A stretch of DNA of 64,000 nt from Trichuris trichiura (lineage: Eukaryota > Nematoda > Enoplea > Trichinellida > Trichuridae), in NCBI GenBank assembly GCA_037903355.1, contig JBAJFE010000004.1, positions 2,852,001 to 2,916,000 of the forward strand, in the 5' to 3' direction. Within the stretch, counting starts at the first letter, position 1; every line of letters starts with the position of its first letter. The notes under the pieces were generated by a model, which searched no databases, had not been told where the DNA came from, and saw only the letters and a program-made list of their open reading frames with translations. This document shows positions 1-10,656 of the stretch, piece by piece. A program made the position numbers and the translations under genes.

Positions 1-705
1 CTGACAGTGCTTTGATGTTGAGGAAGCAAGAAAAAGCTAAAACAAGCACATTGATGAGTTGGCGCAAACAGACTATAGCTAACAAATAACGCCTAGCGCG
101 GCTAGATGCTCCGCCCTAAAACTACCATAACGTACTAAAAGGTCTCAACGGTAAAAATATTAATAATTTCACTTGCGAAACTTCTGTGCCACCAGAAATG
201 CCATGCTAAAATCAGTATGGATAAAAAATTGTGTTGAGAACTGAGGGAAAACGATAAGACAATATTTGCAACGCACTAACTCTGAAAAAAAATAGTAAAT
301 GTGTTGTCCTTGCAGTAAAAATAACAAATCTCTTACCATTAAAGCAAGCCAATGGAAGTTGTTCAGAAATTTTCATTTTCTGAATCTATTCAGCACTGCC
401 AACGTGTCGACTCATTTCTTTTCAAAAAGCAGTTATCAACAAGGATGTAATGATGAATGTTATTTCACAAAGATTGCGAAGCGAAACAAATGAATGCACA
501 AGGCAGGTGCAGCAGATAGAATAAACAAGTTGACACATTTTCCAGAGTAACGAAATTATCACTTCTACTATTTCAACATCCAAAAGAACAAGGAAGAGCA
601 GATTAAAACGGAAAAGCACTCTGACAGCGACACGTTGGCAGCAAGAGTAAACGTTTAATACACCGATAATTTGTTCCAGGTTATTATCCTATGCTAACAC
701 TGTCC
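1..705. other. 5' flank of Nudix-like copy 1, paralogous to 10960-11660
   Basis: No gene is recognised here. The stretch aligns by eye along its length with the region upstream of copy 2 (10960-11660), for example the shared TGCTTTGATGTTGA near 9 and 10969 and the shared segment around 490-520 and 11450-11480. It is the upstream half of a tandem duplication unit. Short ORFs on both strands are not conserved as protein between the two copies and are treated as chance. Confidence 0.6.
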
Positions 706-713
706 TATAAAAA
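706..713 (+). promoter_or_regulatory. TATA box of Nudix-like copy 1
   Basis: TATAAAAA lies 49 bp before the ATG. The same TCCTATAAAA context occurs at the same distance before copies 2, 3, 5 and 6, which supports a real core promoter with a very short 5' leader. Confidence 0.65.
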
Positions 714-754
714 TCTGCGACAGATGAGGCAGCATCAATTCACTTGAAGCAACA

Positions 755-3700
755 ATGGTTCTCCTCTGCCTTCTAGCACTTTCTCTGCTCGTGCAAGTAA
801 TTCAGTTTTCCAATGTCTGTTAAGTGCTTCACAGTACGTAAGGTTCTGATACAGTAGCGCTTAAGCCAAAAAGCATTTCTTATAAGTAAATTCATATGAG
901 AATAACAGCTGACGAGAAAGCTCACTTGAAGAAAGTAAATTAAAAGCTACGTTACTGTGCTTCAGATAGGCAGGAACTGCGTCTACGTTGCATCTCACGT
1001 ACACAAACGTATGAACAGATTATAGAAATGTTTTCAGGCCTAAAATAGCTGTTTTAAAGGAAAGATAAGTTCTTCTTTCATGCTGCAGATTTTACTAGCA
1101 CCCGTGTTTAGTCAGCAACACAGCAATCTCGAGAATGGAATAGTGAGCAAACAACGTTTGAGCGAAAAGCAAAAGATTACTTTACAAGCCAACTTGCACC
1201 TATGAAGATTCTGCACGTCAGTTTCTCAGCATTTGACAAGTGTCGACATGATAATGCCAGAAATCCATACGGACTTACGAAGGCTAGATTGCACGTGTCA
1301 TGCCCGCGTGGACATCCAGTAAGTAACTTTAGCCTATTAACAAAAGTGTGTAAATACGGAATGACACACACTCTCCGATGTGATATTGACACAGAAATTG
1401 AGCTCTGAAGTTTATTTTTACGCGTGCCATCTCAATTGAAGAATCCATTGCAGGCATGCACAAGTTAAGCCACAAATAAAGTACTCATCTTTGGGGCAGT
1501 GCTGTAAAAGAAACCTTAGGGTCGTCCTCAGACTTTAAACTCTTCATAACTTCTGCATAGTACCTAGCAACATAAGCCACAGTCATATGATTTTTCAAGT
1601 AGCCATAAGCAGTGTTAGAAGCAAGCATATAATGTTATTGCCCTTGCGTAGAAGTGTTTCTGAAGAGAAGGCCTGTGGACATACACACAATGCATGATCT
1701 GTGTTTCCATATGCATTGAAGCGGTATTTCCTACAGATGAGAAATGTTTAACGATAATTTCCTATTGCTTGTGCTGTGAAGTTCGTAAAGCTACTTCAAG
1801 GTACAGCAGTTGGTCTGTTTCTAATGAGACAGGTTGCGAGACAGTTTCTTTGTTCATTCATCCCAGTAGTCAATTCCACTGCAAGCGTAACATGTGATTC
1901 GCTTAGCAACTTAATAGGGAAGGATACTGTGAAGAATAAGTGGTGCATTAAGGTATTGCTGACTCAGCCAGCTCCTGAGGATGAATATTGAATTTTTTGG
2001 GCTTTTGGCCTGAGACTTTCTGCAGCTTCATAGTTTTTTAACCAACGATAGCTACTTGAAAATGTGGTTCTTTCGTACGGGAACGTATGTTTTCATAATG
2101 CAAACTTTATTACGGAGTAATTCCCATTTATTGCGTATTGGCTCCGGAGCTTTCGGGTCAACCGAGACCCGTCTCCAGCGGTTCTAAACTGCTGTGGCAG
2201 AACATGTCACACAATGTAACCAGACGCTCAACCCAAAAGTCTTGTTATGAAAAGAACCTACGATTAAGAAGAATCAAAGAGCCCCTATACATAAGACACA
2301 ACCAAACATACAACCGCGACCAAGGAGCAGACGTAAGTGAAATTTGGACAAATATCGTGACGCGTTACGATTGCTGCTCAATAAATGGGCGTGATACAAG
2401 AACTCATGGAACAAGTGAAGGAAGAAATAATTACCGAACATGAAACAAATGCGAAAACGGACAATTTACATGGTATACAAACAAAAGAAATAGACACTTA
2501 TGGAACAGGCAAACAATGGACAAGAAACAAGAATCAACAATGGAAGAAAATATTCAAAGACAATCAACAGACACAAACAACACCACCAGCTATATAAAAC
2601 ACAAGAAGACAGCGGACAGACACAAGTTTATTAAAAACCACCAACAAAGAACTTTAAAACACCTGCTTTAAAACCATTAGAAACGACAGAAGACTGAATT
2701 CACGCGCACAATTTATATCCATAATTTAGAACCGCTGAAGACGGGTCTCGGTTGACCCGAAAGCTCCGGAGCCAATACGCAATAGACGGGAATTACTCCG
2801 TAATAAAGTTTGCATTATGAAAACGATGGCTACTGTTTAAAATAAAAGCCTCAGTTCCAAGACTATTAACCTCATGTTTTGGTACTGTATGTGATCCGAC
2901 GTCACTATGACCACCAAATGTATAGGAGCACACCAGTAATCCCGCAGCAATTGTTGTTCATCCAACATTTCCTTCCTAACATGCAGATATGAAATGTAAA
3001 TAACCATACACATAGCACATCCGTTTCTATTTTGCTTTTAGCGAATAGCCAAAATTTCAGAGAAACGAGAATAATAATTCTAATAATGCTAATAAGCTTT
3101 CATGTCAAATTGGCGTTTGCAGTGTGCTTTAAAAGTTTGCGACCGCTTTGTAAACTCACTCGTTTTGCAGTCTGATTGTGGCTTATATAACACTCGCAGA
3201 GACATATCACCAGTGAAGATCGTAGATTGCCAGTACGCAGGAGAACTAACCAATTATATCCATGGCAGAGTATTAGCAGCGCTTTGCTATCAAAACAGTA
3301 GCAAGAGCAGCAGTATAAGCAGGGAGGTAAGTGAGCAACGCGTGGAACCAAGCATGGTTACCTCAGCATGATGCCGCTTCATGAACTGCATTAACCTGTT
3401 TAAGAGCCTCCTAAAAGAAGGACTGTCAAAAGAAACCCAGGCACGCCAGTCACCATTAGATCACCCTTGCATTAAGTGATCCTTTCTTTTAGGAAATACC
3501 AGCTGGAGTGCTGTGCAAAAAATGGAAGTATCCAGGTACTGAGGTACGTAAATCACCGACACACGAAAACTCGGAGAACGGCGCAACGTGTGTGCGATCT
3601 TAGCTGCCACGGCTACAAGTGCCAGAGCACCTGAAGTCTCCGCACTCAAGAGTTCTATTGTATAAACCTGCTTCCCTTGAAACGTCCAGCGGTAAAATAG

Positions 3701-4672
3701 CAATTAGTTCGAATTCTTATTAAGCATGCTAAGTTTATTGACACTTTAGGTTATGGTTCCCGCAGTTACGAAGTCAGTAGTGAAAATAGGAGAAAGAATC
3801 CATATGAAAGGACTGGATTTTCGGGAAAAGGAATACTACAAAACTATGGGCCGAATGCGGCTATTAATCTATTTATAACCAGGTAGATAGATACACCCTG
3901 TGCTAGAAGCATGACTAATCAAGAAAAAATCTCAGCGGCGATACTTTCTCCGTTTAGATAAGCATATATATGCAATGTATTTTGCCATTGAACATTCATG
4001 ATTTTGTGGCATGTTTAACTTAGCATTAGCAGTACATCTGCATTGATGGCTAGCATTCTTTCACACTGAATCCTGTGAAAGCACGGAAGGAAGTTTCATC
4101 TCCAAGTCTTGATGCAACGTAGGACTTAATTAACTACCATTTCTGACTTCCCTGAAATCATGCAGTTGTCATAAAAAATGGATGATTTAGGTACAGCTAT
4201 GGTACAACCAAAGTGCTCATAGAAGACAGTGACGACTACACTGCTTTACCCCGGGTATGGACATTCATGAATAATCCAATGTACCATCATTTCCATTTAG
4301 TTTTGGGTGAAAAACGGACCGGTCGATCATAATCTAATTAAGAAAAAACTCCAAAAATTGAACTATCGCTGTAACCCGTCTGAAATAAACGATATGGTCA
4401 TAACCAAACAGCAGGTGCGTGCGTTGTAATTTTCCCATTCGTAGAACGGCTGTTTTTAGTATCACACAGGTTATTTAAAAGACAAGCAAAATACTGACCA
4501 TGCCTGGCTAGAGGGCCCCATTATTCATCTGCATGACAATTCTGCTGAAGGCTGCTTCACTCCTTACCCAGTTCACGCTGATATCAAATCAAGACAGTAC
4601 AGGTGGATAGTCGTGCCGGATACTACTACCCCAAGAGATTTCGCGCTGTCCCTCGTGGCAAATTACAAGTGA
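755..4672 (+). CDS. Secreted pseudo-Nudix protein, copy 1 (NUDT9-H-like)
   Basis: Predicted exons: 755-796, 1112-1318, 3171-3326, 3493-3547, 3750-3882, 4191-4254, 4301-4414, 4460-4672 (327 residues). Exon 1 is a hydrophobic leader (MVLLCLLALSLLVQ). Residues 15-153 carry six cysteines (58, 78, 86, 103, 122, 143), suggesting a disulphide-bonded secreted region; it ends in a YPG-T-x-V segment like the YPGS of NUDT9. Residues 165-327 match the NUDT9/TRPM2 NUDT9-H fold: NPYERTGFSGKG, YGPNAA, ALPR, GY-x5-NTDHAW (268-273). The Nudix box (G-x5-E-x7-REUxEExGU) should follow ALPR, but FW and a KKKLQK stretch stand there, without catalytic glutamates. ADP-ribose or another nucleotide could be bound, but hydrolysis is unlikely. 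Cys243 and Cys289 are also conserved across copies. Exons were set by alignment of the six copies; intron 2 holds a PLE insertion. Confidence 0.75.
2144..2181 (-). ncRNA. Hammerhead-like motif, degenerate (PLE 1 left arm)
   Basis: On the minus strand the order is stem I half CCG, CTGGAGA, stem II CGGGTC/GACCCG, AAAGCTC, stem I half CGG. The conserved CTGANGA has become CTGGAGA (core A to G), so self-cleavage is not expected. Confidence 0.5.
2200..2440 (+). pseudogene. End of a PLE GIY-YIG endonuclease reading frame
   Basis: Translation between the PLE arms gives a segment with LRLRRIKEPLYIR followed by YNRDQGADVSEIW. This is the pattern at the C-terminus of the GIY-YIG endonuclease of Penelope-like reverse transcriptases (IKEALxIR...NRDxG...). 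The reverse transcriptase and the GIY-YIG catalytic start are missing, and there is no in-frame ATG start. It reads on the + strand, the same direction as the ribozyme-like motif in the right arm, as expected if that arm is the 3' pseudo-LTR. A second frame continues to 2597, suggesting a frameshift. Confidence 0.65.
2732..2769 (+). ncRNA. Hammerhead-ribozyme-like motif (PLE 1 right arm)
   Basis: Read on the + strand: CCG, CTGAAGA, CGGGTC, a 6-nt loop, GACCCG, AAAGCTC, CGG. CTGAAGA fits the hammerhead core CTGANGA, G-AAA follows stem II, and CTC is an NUH site with predicted cleavage after 2766. CCG/CGG makes a 3-bp stem I. Stem III would be only AGCT, a self-complementary tetramer, as in minimal or dimeric hammerheads. 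One oddity: a C follows CTGAAGA. Pairing it with the last G of stem II uses up the expected G12; leaving it free keeps G12 but adds a bulge. Confidence 0.55.
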
Positions 4673-4794
4673 GCGTTTCTTGGTGATGGAGCGCATTTTT
4701 GTTCCTTACCACTGGCTTGACAGTTGTGATCGACGATTTCGATCTGCGGAAGTCGTGATTGCGTTTTTGCTTTTAACTCTATACTTTCTTGGCC

Positions 4795-4800
4795 AATAAA
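4795..4800 (+). terminator. Polyadenylation signal, copy 1
   Basis: AATAAA 123 bp after the stop codon, in a CCAATAAACCTTTT context repeated after copy 2; copies 3-6 also have AATAAA at a similar distance. Confidence 0.65.
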
Positions 4801-6072
4801 CCTTTTCTCAGGCATTCAGGTGTTTTTGTAGTCCTGCTGTGTATGGAAGCCCAACGGCAAGACAAAATCATTAGGGGTTTGTAAACCTTGGAACACTGTG
4901 TACAATAACGAGCCTGAAAACTGCCTAAATTTTCATCCTGCAAACGTAACTCTTATCCGCTGTATGATTCTTCGTGATAGCACTACGGGAAAACGTTGTA
5001 GCGCCATCAGAGTTGGCATGATTGTTCGACCTATTGACGGTTCAAGCTCAATTTTCTTTGTAGTATTCGCTTAGAGCAGTGACTGTCAAAGCGGGCGATG
5101 TCGCTCCCTTGGGGGTGATCTAAGGGTTTCGGGGGCGATGTGTTCGAACGTTTAAACCATTCAGATAAATTAAGGCTTGTGAAACGTTCATTCAAGCTAA
5201 CGATCTTTCGGCAAGGGACCTGTTTGGCAAACTTCCACTCAGGCTGATAATCGTTCGGCAAACGTTCGTACGGAAAATGAACGTCTCCCGTTCGAAACGA
5301 GGCATGAAACTTTTGGGAATCAGCGAGAAGTTTAGGGAGTGAAGCTACTACGCGTCATGGATCGCTTTCATCATCGCCTGTCACTCAGTCTTCTCGGTGA
5401 TGGGATAGCATGACGGAACGTGCGAAAAGTGAACAAAATCACTGAAATAATTTATCACGCTTTCATGTTAATGTAGATCATGGAGCGAAGAACCCTCCAT
5501 TTCTGGTTAGATACCGCGACAGCTCCCGCCTTAAGTAGCCGACACCGGTGAGTACTAATATTAACAAACGAGCATAGCTCTGAGCGCCCGGCGTTAACGA
5601 GAAAAAGCAGCATTTTCCTGTCCAGACTTCGTCGGTCATAATCTTTCGATGCTTATTACCGAAACTTCAGAAGTCAGTTTAGTGAGCTTTTCAAGAAAAG
5701 AAAACCTGAGGTAAATAAACAAAAGAAGAATGCCTTAGCAAACGCTCAAAGTTTTGCTTTTTGTCAGCTCTAAAAGCGAGCTTTCCAGATACAGCTAAAA
5801 GCATTTTTTTCTATTATTTTTGTAGCTCTCTTGGTGTCTCAAGTGCACTGGCAGACTTTAGAACTAGTGATTTCTTAAGAACGGAGAGAATGAATCGAAG
5901 AACCAAATGACAGAACAGTCACAAAATTGTCATTTGCTTGAAGCCCTCCTGTAACCGTTCACCCATATTCTTTCTTTATACAATCCATCTTTGAAGTAAA
6001 TTTTTTAAATATCTTTGTCGCAAGTCAAATTTTTTTACGGAAAGCTTGTCCCGTTGAAAAATTTTTAATATT

Positions 6073-6110
6073 CCGGAGCTTTCGGGTCAACCGAGACCCG
6101 TCTTCAGCGG
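6073..6110 (-). ncRNA. Hammerhead-like motif (PLE 2 left arm)
   Basis: On the minus strand: CCG, CTGAAGA, stem II CGGGTC/GACCCG, AAAGCTC, CGG. The core is intact and identical to the right-arm copy; it has the same extra C at the foot of stem II. Confidence 0.5.
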
Positions 6111-6166
6111 TGTTAAAATGATGTAATGAAAACTTCGCGGTCAAATTTCATTACATCATTTTTACA

Positions 6167-6204
6167 CCGCTGAAGACGGGTCTCGGTTGACCCGAAAGCT
6201 CCGG
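6167..6204 (+). ncRNA. Hammerhead-like motif (PLE 2 right arm)
   Basis: On the + strand: CCG, CTGAAGA, 6-bp stem II, GAAAGCTC, CGG; predicted cleavage after 6201. It is followed by the one-sided tail, so this is probably the sense (3') arm. Confidence 0.5.
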
Positions 6205-8354
6205 AATATTAAAAATTTTTCCACGGGACAAGCTTTCCGTAAAAGAAATTTGACATGAAACTATACGGTCCCGTACCAAGAGACTCCATCTTTGCCGCAA
6301 GGGTAAAATTCTTTTTTCGATGGATTATAAGCTGCGTCGTTATCGGAAGTTTTGTAGTATCATTCGACAGTCCTTTCCTTATTTGCACTATTCGTGTAAC
6401 CTTTTAGTCATACACTGTATTAATCGCCAAGGTGCACTCTTCCTTACTTGAGACGTTTCACGTCTACTTAATTTTAAAAAATTTCTTAATCTTCCCACGG
6501 TAAAATTAGTTTTGCTGCTTCAAATTAGGAAAAACGTATTTAGGTTTTTCAATTTTCAAGTCGAATTTCCATCACCTAATATAGTTTTTGAATTTCCCTT
6601 CTGAAATTAGCTTTGCAGCGACTTCAGCGCCTCGTGAAGATTTCATCACTCAATTGTGAAGTACAGAACGCCAGTTATGGTAACGGTTGTGAGCAGCTTT
6701 GACGTGACTTCACCTGGACATTGTTGTAACGCATCAGTGGTCTATTAATCAAGTAAACCTCGGATAAACTTTTTGTTTGTGCATATTGAAGACTGGATAC
6801 CGTAATTATGGATCGCGCCATTTCACTTATTCTGCAGTTTATCTACGGACAATTAGAAGGTTTGACTAAAATCAACATTTGTATATACCTGAAACGGCCT
6901 ATGTTCAGCGGGTGAGACAACGTACTTGTTGCCAACTAGTTTTTCCTGTTGGTTCGGACATGACAGGTTGAAAGGGCGCACCCACACTATTTTTCATCAG
7001 CGTGTCATCCCTGTACGCGAACGCTACCTCCGCGATTTGCTTCTCATTCTTGGCCGCGCGCTCGTCTTGTGTAGTCGGAAGTTAGGGCATTCCTTCGGTT
7101 GCAAAAGAAGCGTCGCCTTTTTCTCTACTCTGTCTGATCTCGCTTTCTCTCAGCGCGTCGCAGTCACTTTGTTGCCCAATCTTAGAACCAGCGCACTCTC
7201 GACCGGCAATAGTACTCATTTATTATTATTTATTAAAGAGTCTCTGTTCAATTTGTTTTACCTTATTTCAAGTTTATTTGACTTTACTATCTTCTGTCTT
7301 CGTTTCCTTAATGCTCGTATTCCTTTTGTGGAGCATAGAGCGCCTGTGAGCGTGTGGTAGCAATATGAGAAAAAACGAAAATGTTTTAATAGAGCGTTCA
7401 GCGCAATTTATACTCAAGGGACAAAAATTAAAATTTGACACGTAGGTTGGTTAAATGAAGTAATCAATCAGTAATTAATCTTAATCAGATGAACAGTCGT
7501 AATTCGAGACAAATTTGCACCTTTTTACTTCCGGGAGGTCGCGTGAATTTTGGGCTACTGTCGACGTAACTGCAGCCTTGTCGTTTCAAGCTAATGATGG
7601 AACAGGGTGAGCTCTGAAACGTCCGCAGACAGATGCACTTTTATGCCCAATGAACGGGTTGCTTTCTCTAAGATTTTCCCAACACGTCTCTGGAAATTGA
7701 GGGACCGAACTTGTCAAGGATTATGATGCCACCCGCCAAGTGATTGATCGTTGACTGATCACTTCATTACCAAACGTGGACGTGTCAAATTCCAGTGTGT
7801 TCCTCAGGTATATAATTTTTGGACAACGTTACATCAAATGGATAGGTTCGTAACCCTATTTTGGATTTCACGTTCGCGTTTGTTCCAAGGACGCTGTCCT
7901 TTTCATCTGACCACACGTGCTTTGTAGGCGCTTTTGGAATTACTACTAATGATTAACCACTTAGATTGAAATAGTAATTAGAATTGTTACAGTTAAAGAT
8001 GCAGGACTTCGTAACGGTGCGTATATGTTCACATTCTATCTGTTGTTTGAAAACAGTACGAAGTGTTGTTCCAAAGTAAAAGGCATTACAGGAAAAGATT
8101 GTTTAATTTCAATTTTACTACAAGGTTTGTGTAAATGCTGATTATGCATGTGAAAGTCAGTTTATTCTTACTGAAACTTAGTCCTCTAAATTTAGTCCAA
8201 CGTTGCATCAAGACTTGGATATGAAACTTCCTTCCGTGCTTACCGAAATATTGAATGCACGCTGAAAGCTACTCTGCCACTCTTCGTGCTCAGTTGTATC
8301 CAGCACGACATTCCTTATCGAAGAATGACTGTTTAGTTTTTTCCACTACGGTGG

Positions 8355-10065
8355 AAATGAAAAAGAATGCAAGAAATACAATTTGGAGTATTTGAACTAT
8401 GGTTCTATCCCTTCATCAGCTAACAGGCATTCACCTATTTGCTTGATTGGCGAGAAAGCGTTCTCAAACAAATCAACAAAATCATCGAGATTACAAGAAC
8501 ATTTGAAAAGAGTACATGCTGACAAGTCTAATAAAGGCGTGGATTGTTTTCAGTCGCTTTGAGAAAATTTCCGCTAAAAGCCAACATTGCGAAGTACGCT
8601 GTTTTTTGCCTCGCAAGAGGAAAGTGACGAGTTACTTGCTTCTTACAATACTTCATTACTAATTGCGAAATCAGGAAAGCCACATAACACCAGGGAAGAG
8701 TTGTTGCTTCATGTCATCAGTGTGGGTCTGCGTCTGTTGCTGCACATATCACTGACTGAAATAATCAGAAAAATTCCCTTGAGCAGTATAATACGGTGCA
8801 GAGGAGAATCGACGAAATGAACGGTGACATAGAAGAAACTTTATGCAATTTTTTGAGCACTACGTCATTTACCTTGCGACTTGATGAATCCGCTTTGCTT
8901 GGCAATGGGATATTATTGCTAGCTCACTTTCTAAAAGTCGATCGTTTATTGTTTGCCAAAGAACTTGCGACAGACACTGAAGGAGAGTCAGTATTTCACG
9001 ATGTTGAAACATTTTTCAAAGAAAAGAATATCCCTCTTGCGAACATAATGAGCGTAGCAACTGACGGAGCGCCATTGATGGTAGGAAGCCAACATGGATT
9101 TACTGCGCATTTGAAGGAAGCGGTTCACTGCGTGATTCATCGGCAGCATTTGGTTGCAAAACATCTCACTGACCGTTCGAGCTGCTCACTGCAGTTTGTC
9201 ATTTCAGAAGCGAACAAAATCAAGAGTAAATCGTCGAGTGAGAGATTATTCGATCAGTTGTGTGTGGCAAATGATGAAGATTTTAACGGTTTATTACGTC
9301 GTACTGAAGTCCGTTGGTTACCGAAAGGCACTTGTCTGAGCAGCTTTTATAGCCTTTTTGATACAGTTTTGTTATTGAGAACGCTACACTGAGAGAAAAC
9401 TTGAAGAAATTCAAAGACGACATCCCAAACCTTCAAAGTCCAATGAGTTCAATTTGAGGTTGCAGGGTGATGACCTTAACTTAATGAAAACAAACGCCAT
9501 TTTTCTGTATTTGTTTCAACGCTAGTTATTTTCAAACGAAATCTAAGACCCGACGAGTTCTGTCGGGCCTAATCTTCGCCGCACTCAAGCAGAATGCAGA
9601 AGTCACTGATGAAGACATCTTGATGTACTGCCATCACTTGGAAACGCTGCGCGCGGACCTTGTGAAACGATTCAGTGACACTCTGTCCATGAAAATTCCA
9701 AACCGGGTTGTAGTTCCATTCTGCAACGTGGAAGAAGCAGAAATAGAACTACAGCAAGAGTTAGTAGAATTGCAAAGCAATGAAGATATTAAACCGAAGT
9801 TTAGGGGCGGATATCACCAGATTTGGTTGCACTGACAAGTAGCACAACTTTATTCTCAGTTATGGGCTGTTGTGGAAACGTTTTTATCACGTTTCCATCC
9901 TCACACTTAGCTGAACGTAGATTTAGTGTAGTTACTGACCTGCTGAGTAAGAAAAGGAATCGGTTACAAATAGTGAAACGAGGCGACCTAAGAATAATGC
10001 TCACAAATAATAATCCCGACGTAAAAAAGTTACTTTCATTTCAGCAGTTACATCCTTCGCATTGA
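8355..10065 (+). pseudogene. hAT transposase, BED-finger/ZBED type, broken
   Basis: The decayed frame starts with a BED zinc-finger-like segment near 8385-8550 (PICLIGEKAFSN, LQEHLKRVHADK), ending at a TGA at 8560-8562. The first finger cysteine pair is reduced, with Gly where the second Cys is expected. Frames then shift near 8580 and 8790. The longest open part (8796-9392) contains TTSFTLRLDES, SVATDGAPLMVGSQHGF, CVIHRQHL and EVRWLPKGTCLSSF, the hallmark blocks of animal hAT transposases related to ZBED5/SCAND3. Further pieces run through 9620-9835 to a C-terminal RGDLRIMLTNNNPDVKKL segment near 9980-10035. Multiple stops and shifts make it non-functional. Confidence 0.8.
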
Positions 10066-10656
10066 AAAATTGGTTCCGATGTCATGCCGAGGATACTAAA
10101 GGATCGCTCTCACGAACGTCTACTGCAGCCTTTTTTCTTAATTGTCAAAAAGCCTTTGCTATGCACATTAAATTGCGTTCTATCACATTGCATACAGAAC
10201 ATCTTGTGAAGCAGAGACAGCCAAAATCCTGAAGTCAGAGCTCCGAAAGGACGAAACTCTGGAAAAAACCTACAGCTGTCTTGCCCCCCCCCGTCTTTTA
10301 ATCGAAGAGTTTTATCTTCGGGATATTGATCGTTCAGGACTTCGACGGATCGGGATTTTGACCGTTCAAGATTTCGGCACTCAGAATTTCATCACTGGGG
10401 ATTCTGTCATTTCACATTTCGACATAAACGCCTTGTAATGATCCCCAAGGCTACATGATTCTATTGTTACGGAAGCCAACCCGTTTAATATGCAGAGAAA
10501 GTCACTGAACCGATAACTGTGGAGCATCGTGACATGCCTTGACCTATCCTCACCGTCGAGTCAACTGAGTTAACTCAACGGAGGGAGATATGAGGGGTGA
10601 CGAAAAACGCTTGCTTCAAAAGGGGCCCGTGGCACGAAAAAGTTTCAGAATCACTG

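Larger units (their letters stand above)
2057..2821 (+). mobile_element. Penelope-like element 1, inverted arms plus GIY-YIG remnant
   Basis: An insertion in intron 2 of copy 1. Arms of about 90 bp at roughly 2090-2185 and 2725-2821 are inverted repeats. A 13-bp target duplication flanks it (AACGATAGCTACT at 2044-2056; AACGATGGCTACT at 2822-2834, one mismatch), and the paralogous intron of copy 2 near 12930 has no insertion. A tail of about 35 bp (2057-2091) lies between the left duplication and the left arm, with no partner on the right. Inverted pseudo-LTRs plus a one-sided extension are typical of Penelope-like retroelements, and the interior encodes the end of a GIY-YIG domain. It is truncated and non-autonomous. 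Confidence 0.8.
6025..6287. mobile_element. Penelope-like element 2, near-perfect palindrome inside the hAT
   Basis: Arms at about 6025-6125 and 6145-6254 are close to exact inverted repeats around a centre of about 20 bp. A 14-bp target duplication flanks the element (ATCTTTGTCGCAAG at 6011-6024; ATCTTTGCCGCAAG at 6288-6301, one mismatch). A one-sided tail of about 34 bp (6254-6287, containing GGTCCCGTACCAAGAGA) lies between the right arm and the duplication. No protein-coding interior remains. Both arms carry a hammerhead-like motif with an intact CTGAAGA core. Confidence 0.75.
5077..10656 (+). mobile_element. Degenerate hAT (BED-finger) DNA transposon
   Basis: The left end begins CAGTGACTGTCAAAG and the right end is the reverse complement of CAGTGATTCTGAAAC, so short CAGTG-type inverted termini bracket a remnant hAT transposase near 8355-10065. 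The flanking 8-mers GCTTAGAG (5069-5076) and GTTTAAAC (10657-10664) match only 5 of 8 bases, so the target duplication has decayed or the ends are slightly misplaced. The element separates Nudix-like copies 1 and 2. Its interior from 6300 to 8340 holds no recognised gene. Near 10310-10440 there are imperfect copies of a GATCGTTCAGGACTTCG-like unit. PLE 2 is inserted within it. Confidence 0.6.

Noticed and set aside
2057..2821. Reading the palindromic elements as assembly artefacts
   Set aside because: Target duplications of 11-14 bp and uninterrupted paralogous sites show real insertions.
6926..7360. 144-codon + strand ORF inside the hAT element
   Set aside because: It starts at TTG, matches nothing recognised, and lies in a decayed transposon.
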